Of a stretch of 64,000 nucleotides of DNA, positions 24,976-31,159 are shown piece by piece. Within the stretch, counting starts at the first letter, position 1. Each line of letters opens with the position of its first letter. Below the pieces are notes generated by a model. That model was not told where the DNA came from and searched no databases. It worked only from the letters and a program-made list of their open reading frames with translations. The position numbers were made by a program, and so were the translations under genes. Origin of the DNA: Acherontichlamydia pituitae (GTDB lineage: Bacteria; Chlamydiota; Chlamydiia; Chlamydiales; Rhabdochlamydiaceae); the NCBI GenBank assembly GCA_019634675.1, contig JAHCAX010000001.1, positions 1,015,986-1,079,985 on the forward strand, given 5' to 3'.

Positions 24976-25497
24976 ATGGCAGCAGGTATTACAAGTGACC
25001 ATACATCAAACGGCGTATGGAGCATGGGTGGATATCAATTTGAAGGTACACCAGAACAAGTAGAAAAGGAAATCAAATCTGTTTGGGAAAAGTTTCAGAA
25101 TAAAGAGATTACACAGATTTCTGCGAACTTTAAGGACGGAAATTATCATACGCTTCCAGTCGTACCAAAGGCTATGTTATATGCTTGTCAACTAAAAGGG
25201 TCTGGAAGAGAAGCTGGATTAACGATCAAGTCGCTTGATTCAACAGCTTCTGCTCCATTTGACAAACTTCAACGACTTGCACAGCAGCAAGGTGGAGACA
25301 AATCTCAAATCGATGAACTGATTATGAAGCAATTTAATAAGCTATCTCCTGATGTTCAAGAGAAGATCAGAGCTAACCTTTCTCAGGTTTGCAATGATTC
25401 GTCGTCTGAGTCTGAGATGCTTACGTCCATAGCCTTTCAAGCACCTTACATGCCACGCCAGTATCATCTTGCTCGTGCATTGGAAATGGGAGTCTAA
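24976..25497 (+). CDS. Small soluble protein of unknown function in an AT-rich island
   Basis: 173 residues with no signal peptide or membrane segment and no family I recognise. The N-terminus (MAAGITSDHTSNGVWSMGG) is rich in small polar residues, as in many type III secreted proteins. The middle is helical (FDKLQRLAQQQGGDKSQIDELIM; LSPDVQEKIRANLSQV). An ATGGAG element precedes the ATG. The 190 bp upstream are strongly AT-rich, unlike the conserved genes around, and codons also look AT-leaning, which suggests recent acquisition. Conserved neighbours begin only with the methyltransferase at 25578. Confidence 0.6.
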   Translation: MAAGITSDHTSNGVWSMGGYQFEGTPEQVEKEIKSVWEKFQNKEITQISANFKDGNYHTLPVVPKAMLYACQLKGSGREAGLTIKSLDSTASAPFDKLQRLAQQQGGDKSQIDELIMKQFNKLSPDVQEKIRANLSQVCNDSSSESEMLTSIAFQAPYMPRQYHLARALEMGV

Positions 25498-25577
25498 TTA
25501 AGATTCTAAGTTCTCTTTATCATATCGGATGTAAAAAATGGTTTTTCCAGGATTTTGCATCCGATAAACGTTACTTT

Positions 25578-26696
25578 CTAACGTTTCAATTGAAAAGCAG
25601 AAACACTTAGACCGCCATGGGAGAATGGGAATTCCTTATAGATCCCAAGCCCAGTGGCATCCAGGTAGCGCCCATCGGGAGCTAACACGAACGTCTCTGT
25701 CGAGGGGGTACGCACCCGCTTGATGAACTCTCCTAATTCTCTGAAAATCGTATGCGAAGTCTCCAACCTTTTTCCGTAAGGAGGATCTGTCAGGATCAGG
25801 GTCGGAGAAGCTGGGGGAGTGTAGCGGATGATGTCCGCATGCTGAAGCGCAATGCTGTCGGAGCAGCCGATCTTCCTGGCGTGGTCTTTGCAAGCTTGAA
25901 GAGTTTTGAGGTCCTTGTCAGCGCCGAAAAGCTTCCCTTTTTCTAACGGAACGCGCAATGCATCTTTTGCTTGTTTGAAGCTTTCCCATTCAGACTGGTT
26001 GAATTGGGGAAGATGGAAGAAGCCCCATTGGCTGCGATAATATCCCGCAGGTGTTCGGGTTCCAATCATTGCCGCTTCGATCAGAAATGTTCCGGAGCCA
26101 CAGAACGGATCGCAGAGGACGGTATCTGCATTGAACCCAGCTTGAAATAAAAGGGCTGCGGCGAGGTTTTCTTGGATCGATGTCGAAGTCGCTGCTGAGC
26201 GCCAGCCCCGCTTAAAAAGAGGAGCTCCCGATGTGTCCAAGCTGATGACCCCTTTGTTGTAGTGGATGAACAGGTTAAGCTGGATGTCGGGATTTTTTAC
26301 ATTGACGGAAGGGCGGTTGCCTGTTTTTTCTCTCAGTTGATCGCAGATCCCGTCCTTCATTACTTGCGCTGCAAACAGAGAGTTGGTCAGGTTGGGATGG
26401 GTGACATTTGCATCGATTGCGAAGGTCTCGTTCGACTTGAAAAACTTTGCCCATGGAATTTCTCTTGCCGCTTTATAAATATCATTGCGGTTGCGGCAGG
26501 AAAATGACATGAGCGGGCAAAGGACGCGGGTAGCTATCCTGGAGCAATAGTTGGCCGTATAAACGGCATGCATCGAAACGGGAGTAAAGACTCCGCGAAA
26601 TCCTTTGCGGAGATCTTTTAAACCTAAAGAACGGAGTTCTTCAATCAAGAGCAGCTCTAGGTTTTCCGGACAAGTAATGAACAGTTCAGCGGTCAT
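25578..26696 (-). CDS. THUMP-domain rRNA guanine-N2 methyltransferase (RlmL/YcbY N-half type)
   Basis: 372 residues. An N-terminal THUMP RNA-binding domain (about residues 1-155) is followed by a class I SAM methyltransferase with DPFCGSGTFLIEAA (SAM binding), LFGADKD and the catalytic LILTDPPYGKRL. This order matches enzymes that methylate a guanine of 23S rRNA (RlmL family). In E. coli the protein has a second methyltransferase half; here only the first is present, which is common outside gammaproteobacteria. The ychF gene ends 14 bp upstream, so the two may be cotranscribed. Confidence 0.88.
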   Translation of the reverse strand: MTAELFITCPENLELLLIEELRSLGLKDLRKGFRGVFTPVSMHAVYTANYCSRIATRVLCPLMSFSCRNRNDIYKAAREIPWAKFFKSNETFAIDANVTHPNLTNSLFAAQVMKDGICDQLREKTGNRPSVNVKNPDIQLNLFIHYNKGVISLDTSGAPLFKRGWRSAATSTSIQENLAAALLFQAGFNADTVLCDPFCGSGTFLIEAAMIGTRTPAGYYRSQWGFFHLPQFNQSEWESFKQAKDALRVPLEKGKLFGADKDLKTLQACKDHARKIGCSDSIALQHADIIRYTPPASPTLILTDPPYGKRLETSHTIFRELGEFIKRVRTPSTETFVLAPDGRYLDATGLGIYKEFPFSHGGLSVSAFQLKR

Positions 26697-26710
26697 TGTT
26701 GCATCTTCGT

Positions 26711-27805
26711 TTAATTATGGAAGAAGAGGATGACATCCCCATCTTGGACAACGTAGTCTTTTCCTTCCGACCTGGCTTTCCCCACTTCCCGAGCGCCGAC
26801 GCGCCCCTGATATTTGACCATATCGTCAAAACCGATTACCTCGGCACGAATAAAGCCTTTCTGGATGTCAGTATGGATCTTGCCTGCGGCTTCCGGAGCT
26901 TTGGTGCCTTTTTTGATCGTCCAAGCGCGGGTCTCAATTTCACCAGTTGTGATGTAGGTGATCAAACCGAGTGTTTCAAAGGCCCCCTTGATCAACCGGT
27001 TCAAGCCAGTCTCTTCGACTCCAAGGGAGTTGAGGAATTCTTTCGCTTCTTCATCGGTCAGCTGGGCGACCTCTTCTTCTAATTTAGCGCAAACAGGGAT
27101 GACGCGGTTGCCTTCTTTTTCCGCATATTCGCGGACCCGGGCCACATGCTCATTTTCCATGGAAGGAAGGGAGCTTTCTGATACGTTGGTGGCATAGATC
27201 ACTTTCTTATCAGTCAAGAAAGGATAGTCTTCGATATATCCTCGCTCTTCGACAGTCAGTTCCAAGGTGCGAAGGGGGCGGTTTTGGTTCAGATGCTCAA
27301 TCGCTTTTTTTAGTGTATCGACGATAGGGACAAGCTCTTTTTTCCCTTTTGCCTGTTTTTCAAGGCGGGAGGCGATATTCTCTGCCATTTGCAAATCGGA
27401 GAGGATCAGCTCAAGATTGATCACTTCAATATCGGCGATCGGATCGACCCGTCCCGCAACGTGGATCACATCATCATTTTCAAAGCAGCGGACAACATGG
27501 ACGATCGCATCGGTCTCTCGAATATTTGTCAAAAACTGGTTGCCTAGGCCTTCTCCTTGGGAAGCGCCTTTGACAAGGCCTGCAATATCGACAAAAGTAA
27601 CTGTTGCCGGAATGATCTTATTGCTGTGGGAGATGTCAGATAAAATTTTTAAACGAGGATCGGAAAGATCGACGATCCCAACGTTCGGGTCAATGGTGCA
27701 AAAAGGGTAGTTAGCCGCGGCAGCAGCTTTGCGCGTCAGGGCGTTAAACAAGGTAGATTTGCCTACATTCGGCAATCCAACGATTCCACAAGAAAGTCCA
27801 GCCAT
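26711..27805 (-). CDS. ychF: Ribosome-associated GTPase/ATPase YchF (Obg family)
   Basis: 364 residues, full length. The G1 motif GLPNVGKSTLFNAL is at residues 10-23; G3 appears as FVDIAGLVKGASQGEGLGNQF, and the coiled region and the C-terminal TGS-type domain (IKKGTKAPEAAGKIHTDIQ...) follow. YchF binds ATP rather than GTP in other bacteria and associates with ribosomes. Its position between sctU and the ribF-truB cluster is the same as CT092 of C. trachomatis. The 5' side faces a 293-bp region with repeat copy C. Confidence 0.96.
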   Translation of the reverse strand: MAGLSCGIVGLPNVGKSTLFNALTRKAAAAANYPFCTIDPNVGIVDLSDPRLKILSDISHSNKIIPATVTFVDIAGLVKGASQGEGLGNQFLTNIRETDAIVHVVRCFENDDVIHVAGRVDPIADIEVINLELILSDLQMAENIASRLEKQAKGKKELVPIVDTLKKAIEHLNQNRPLRTLELTVEERGYIEDYPFLTDKKVIYATNVSESSLPSMENEHVARVREYAEKEGNRVIPVCAKLEEEVAQLTDEEAKEFLNSLGVEETGLNRLIKGAFETLGLITYITTGEIETRAWTIKKGTKAPEAAGKIHTDIQKGFIRAEVIGFDDMVKYQGRVGAREVGKARSEGKDYVVQDGDVILFFHN

Positions 27806-27903
27806 TGTTGCTTATCTCATATTAAAAGACGATTTGGGGACTGATGTTAATCCATCGGACACTCTTTTTCAAGAAGGATCTGTTGTTAAAATTTTTGTTT
27901 TTA

Positions 27904-27990
27904 GAGGCAGTTGCACCACTCATTTGCCCGGGAAAATTGGCTCTGGCTGCGAACCGGGCCAGTTACAAGTGGCAGCTTTGCAATTGCCTC
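27904..27990. repeat. Palindromic element, copy C
   Basis: The ends 'gaggcagttgca' (27904-27915) and 'tgcaattgcctc' (27979-27990) are inverted with one mismatch; an inner pair 'cccggg'...'cgggcc' adds structure. It lies 99 bp before ychF and before the DUF2975 promoter, the only copy in the window not next to a stop codon. Confidence 0.65.
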
Positions 27991-28027
27991 TTTAGTGCTG
28001 CTGGCTGCCTATAAAAATGATTGTTAT

Positions 28028-28056
28028 TTGACAAAAAATGATCGAGATTCGATAAT
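28028..28056 (+). promoter_or_regulatory. Probable housekeeping promoter of the DUF2975 gene
   Basis: TTGACA (28028-28033) and GATAAT (28051-28056) are 17 bp apart, a near-consensus promoter ending about 43 bp before the ATG at 28099; AAGGAGG (28084-28090) is the ribosome site. Confidence 0.65.
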
Positions 28057-28098
28057 TTAATTCATTCACAACGATCTCTTATTAAGGAGGCCAAGTCT

Positions 28099-28671
28099 AT
28101 GGACAGCGGAACAGCAACAGCAAAAATTAAGAAACTCAGCAAGGTTTTACGTTTTATCGCCGCCATCGCTATGATCGGCACACCGGTATTGGTCGCAATG
28201 TTTTGGATCAACCAAGGGCAGCCCATTGCTCCTTGGTTGAAGATCGATCTGCTGCCAGAAGGGTTAGCCCACCAAGAGTATTTAAGGCCGATCGCAGACC
28301 TAAAGCCGATTTTTCGCCTGGCAGGTTTTCTTGTCAGCCTTATCCCGGCAGGTATTACCGTCATGGTGTGTTTTTATCTTTCACAGCTTTTTGCAATATT
28401 TGAAAAAATGGAATTTTTCTCCGAGGCTAGCGTCGGAAGCATCCGCAAAATTGGGTGGACCCTTCTGATCGGCCAAATGATCCATCCTTTTTATGTCGCA
28501 TTGATGACGCTTGTCCTCAGCATTTCCAATCCTGCAGGAGAGCGGTTCATTGCTGTTGAGCTGGGTGCAGCAGAGCTGAAGATGATCGCGATTGCAGCAG
28601 GGATCATTTTAATTTCATGGATCATGGACGAAGGAAGGAAACTCCAAGAAGAGAATGCAGCAACAATCTAA
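28099..28671 (+). CDS. DUF2975-type membrane protein
   Basis: 190 residues with four hydrophobic helices (about 17-37, 78-100, 118-140, 155-175), a helical loop AIFEKMEFFSEASVGSIRKIGW and a short charged end. This is the layout of DUF2975 proteins, which in many bacteria are encoded together with a very small XRE-type regulator (as in Bacillus yoaS-yozG). The XRE gene is indeed next (28872), but a 185-bp palindromic element has come between them, 2 bp after this stop codon. A near-consensus promoter and ribosome site precede it. The molecular role of the family is unknown. Confidence 0.75.
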   Translation: MDSGTATAKIKKLSKVLRFIAAIAMIGTPVLVAMFWINQGQPIAPWLKIDLLPEGLAHQEYLRPIADLKPIFRLAGFLVSLIPAGITVMVCFYLSQLFAIFEKMEFFSEASVGSIRKIGWTLLIGQMIHPFYVALMTLVLSISNPAGERFIAVELGAAELKMIAIAAGIILISWIMDEGRKLQEENAATI

Positions 28672-28673
28672 AA

Positions 28674-28858
28674 TAGATCTCTTGCATAACCCGCTTTGCC
28701 TGGAAAAATTGGAGTTTTTTTCACAGGTTTTTAGAAACTGTTTACAGTTTCGGATCTCACGAATGAGTCGACTCGGATAGAGTCGGCAAGAGAGTGGGAT
28801 AAAAACCTGTGAGAAAAGAACGATTTTGCTAGGCGAATGGGGTTATGCAAGAGATCTA
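28674..28858. mobile_element. MITE-like palindromic element, large copy H (185 bp)
   Basis: Ends are an 18-bp perfect inverted repeat (tagatctcttgcataacc at the left), flanked by or including TA on both sides. Inside are nested inverted pairs: 'cacaggttttta' with 'taaaaacctgtg', and 'cgactc'...'gagtcg'. There is no coding capacity. It lies between the DUF2975 gene and the XRE gene. A second copy of almost equal length lies at 29069-29252 in the same orientation. TA at the ends would fit movement by an IS630/Tc1-type transposase, none of which is in the window. Confidence 0.8.
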
Positions 28859-28871
28859 ACAAGGTGGACCG

Positions 28872-29084
28872 ATGCCCATAACGATCAATTTAGATGTGAT
28901 GCTGGCCAAACGGAAAATGCGTTCAAAAGAGCTCGCAGAGGCGATCGGCATTACCGAGCAGAACTTATCGATCTTAAAAACTGGAAAGGCGAAAGCTTTG
29001 CGTTTTGCAACTTTAGAAGCAATTTGCAAAGTCCTCGAATGCCAGCCAGGCGATTTGCTTGAATATCTTAGACCTCTTGAATAA
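28872..29084 (+). CDS. Small XRE-family transcriptional regulator
   Basis: 70 residues, one helix-turn-helix: MLAKRKMRSKELAEAIGI, then TEQNLSILKTGKAKALRF as recognition part and LEAICKVLECQPGDLLEY as the final helix, the standard small Cro/CI-type (YozG-like) protein. In other bacteria it accompanies a DUF2975 membrane protein, here the gene before. AAGGTGG just before the ATG is the ribosome site and lies directly next to MITE copy H. The last four codons and the stop fall inside MITE copy I, so the C-terminus may have been changed by insertion. Confidence 0.85.
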   Translation: MPITINLDVMLAKRKMRSKELAEAIGITEQNLSILKTGKAKALRFATLEAICKVLECQPGDLLEYLRPLE

Positions 29085-29252
29085 CCTGCTTTGCCTGGAA
29101 AAATCGGAGATTTTTTACAGGTTTTTAGAAACTGCAAACAGTTTCTGATCTCACGAATGAGCCGACTTGAAAAAAGTCGGCGAGAGAATGAGATAAAAAC
29201 CTGTCAAAAAAGAACGATTTTACCAGGTAAATGAGGTTATGCAAGAGGTCTA
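29069..29252. mobile_element. MITE-like palindromic element, large copy I (184 bp)
   Basis: Ends 'tagacctcttgaataacc' and 'ggttatgcaagaggtcta' are inverted over 18 bp with one mismatch. Inner parts match copy H closely ('acaggtttttagaaactg', 'tctcacgaatgag', 'agataaaaacctgt'). Its left end supplies the last codons of the XRE gene and its right end touches the ribF stop codon. Confidence 0.8.
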
Positions 29253-30032
29253 TTAAAAGAATAGGACTTCGACCGGGTTTTGAGAAAGCAGGTGGTCGTT
29301 CGGAGAAAAATCGAGACGGATGGTCTTTGTTTCATTACACACCTCCGCATGGCCATCGATATCCTTTGCCGGCTCCTGGACTTTCATGGGATAGATCCCA
29401 TCAGGAGGAAGGCATAGATTGGATGCGGCAATTTCATAATGGCCTTGCCGTTTGTTCAATGAAGAAAAGACAGAGTAGTTGCGTCCTAAGAGCGACGCTA
29501 CTTCGGTCAGATTGCCTTCTTGAAGAGCTTTTCGAATGCGGCCTGAAGAGATCGGCAGGTCTTTCCAAAGGGTTTTATCCAGATACTTTACTTCAAAATC
29601 AAGCAGGGGAGCTAAGGCCTTTACGGCATCAGAAGTTCCTTGGCGGTCTTTACCAAAGCGGGCATCCTCTCCCAATGCAAGATAGGAGAAGGGAAGATGT
29701 TGTCTTAATTCCTTCAGAAACAGATCGAACGGTTGTTGCGCAAATTCAGCATTGAATTCGATCAAGATAACAAGATCGATGGAAAGTTCCTTAAAAAGCT
29801 TCAATTTATGCTCAAGTGTGCAGAGCTGCAATGTCGGGGCATGCCCGTTGAATACTTGAGAAGGATGATTGGCAAATGTCAACGCGGCGACTGTCCCTTG
29901 ATCAGCGATCTTATTGCGTAAAAACTGAAAAAGGGCTTGATGGCCTAAGTGGACACCATCGAAGGACCCGATCGATAAGCCAATCGGTTGCGGCAAAGAG
30001 GGGATTTCATTGAGGCTGCGGCAAATGATCAT
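29253..30032 (-). CDS. ribF: Bifunctional riboflavin kinase / FAD synthetase
   Basis: 259 residues, shorter than the usual 300 or more. The adenylyltransferase half is clear: IGSFDGVHLGHQALF at residues 22-36 and LGEDARFGKDRQG. The kinase half begins near ISSGRIRKALQEGNLTEVASLLG and GHYEIAASNLCLPPDGIYPM, but the C-terminal part is compressed, as in Chlamydia. It makes FMN and FAD from riboflavin. It is the last gene of nusA-infB-rbfA-truB-ribF, with truB 17 bp upstream. MITE copy I ends at its stop codon, so a loss of the original tail by insertion is possible. Confidence 0.92.
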   Translation of the reverse strand: MIICRSLNEIPSLPQPIGLSIGSFDGVHLGHQALFQFLRNKIADQGTVAALTFANHPSQVFNGHAPTLQLCTLEHKLKLFKELSIDLVILIEFNAEFAQQPFDLFLKELRQHLPFSYLALGEDARFGKDRQGTSDAVKALAPLLDFEVKYLDKTLWKDLPISSGRIRKALQEGNLTEVASLLGRNYSVFSSLNKRQGHYEIAASNLCLPPDGIYPMKVQEPAKDIDGHAEVCNETKTIRLDFSPNDHLLSQNPVEVLFF

Positions 30033-30049
30033 GGGACCTCTTTTGAAAC

Positions 30050-30733
30050 TTAACAGCCTTTCAAATGTTTTTGCAGATGCTTTTGCCAGTTGTAAAGCGG
30101 ATCGAACAGGCGCTCGACTTCACAGCACTCATCAATTGTAAACACTCCGCTGCGCACACGCTCCAGCGCAGAAAGGTGAGCCCCGCATCCTAGCATTTGT
30201 CCGATATCATGGGCAAGGGATCGGATATATGTTCCCTTGGAGCAATGGACGTCGAGGTCCAGATAGGGATAGGCATAGCCGAGAGTTTCAATGCGGAGGG
30301 TGACTTGGACGGGCTCTCTTTCAATGGTTATCCCTTTGCGAGCCAGCTCGTATAGTTTTTTGCCTTGGACTTTTTTTGCGGAGAACATGGGAGGTACTTG
30401 CAGGATCGTTCCTTGAAACTGCAGCACCGTATTGTCGATTTCTTCCCGAGTAGGAATGAGATCGGATGTTTGCATGATTTCCCCTTCGGGGTCGTACGTT
30501 TCTGTACTAATGCCTAGGTGGATTCGTGCTCGATACTGTTTGTCTTGATTAAGAAACTGATTTGACAGACGTGTATAGTTCTTGCCGATGAGCAGAACGA
30601 GGACCCCTGTTGCGAACGGATCCAGCGTTCCCGCATGTCCGATTGTCCGGATGCCGGTTACTCTTCGGAGCAAGGAAACCATGTGGAAAGAAGTTTTTCC
30701 GACAGGTTTATTGAGGGGGAGGATACCTTCCAA
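30050..30733 (-). CDS. truB: tRNA pseudouridine-55 synthase
   Basis: 227 residues. GILPLNKPVGKTSFHMV and GHAGTLDPFATGVLVLLIG, the latter with the catalytic Asp, are TruB signatures, with KQYRARIHLG and CSKGTYIRSLAHDIG following. The C-terminal PUA domain is reduced, as in Chlamydia. It forms pseudouridine at position 55 of tRNA. It follows rbfA after 8 bp in the nusA operon, the same order as CT094-CT097. Confidence 0.95.
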   Translation of the reverse strand: MEGILPLNKPVGKTSFHMVSLLRRVTGIRTIGHAGTLDPFATGVLVLLIGKNYTRLSNQFLNQDKQYRARIHLGISTETYDPEGEIMQTSDLIPTREEIDNTVLQFQGTILQVPPMFSAKKVQGKKLYELARKGITIEREPVQVTLRIETLGYAYPYLDLDVHCSKGTYIRSLAHDIGQMLGCGAHLSALERVRSGVFTIDECCEVERLFDPLYNWQKHLQKHLKGC

Positions 30734-30741
30734 AGCAACTC

Positions 30742-31137
30742 TCAGCTGTTTTCAATGTTGCTATCGGAGGGTGGGCATTTCCTTGACTTTTGCTCATCGT
30801 GGATCTTGCTCAATAGAGAGTCAATTTTGTATTGCTGCTCAACAGAAGAGTCCAGTTTGAATGTCAGCATAGGGAAATAGCGCATCACCACTTTTTTTGA
30901 TGATTGGATCGCAATGAAGCCAGCAGCGGACTGAAGCGCGCGAATCGTTTGCTCTTTAGCTTCTTGAGACCCAATGACGCTGATGTGGACTTTAGCATGC
31001 TGCAGATCGTTAGAGATGTCCACTGCCGTTACGGTGACAAACTCATTCACATGAGGATTGCGCACCTCGCGATGGATCACCTCGGAGATCACCTCTTTTA
31101 AAAGGGAATTGAGCCTTGCAATGCGATTTTTTACCAT
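30742..31137 (-). CDS. rbfA: 30S ribosome-binding factor A
   Basis: 131 residues with the RbfA KH-type pattern: RIARLNSLLKEVISEVIH, then VTVTAVDISNDLQHAKVHISV and the C-terminal RYFPMLTFKLDSSVEQQYKI. It helps mature the 16S rRNA 5' end in the 30S subunit. The operon neighbours (infB 22 bp upstream, truB 8 bp downstream) confirm the call. Confidence 0.94.
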   Translation of the reverse strand: MVKNRIARLNSLLKEVISEVIHREVRNPHVNEFVTVTAVDISNDLQHAKVHISVIGSQEAKEQTIRALQSAAGFIAIQSSKKVVMRYFPMLTFKLDSSVEQQYKIDSLLSKIHDEQKSRKCPPSDSNIENS

Positions 31138-31159
31138 TAGACCTCGGGTGATGACTTCG

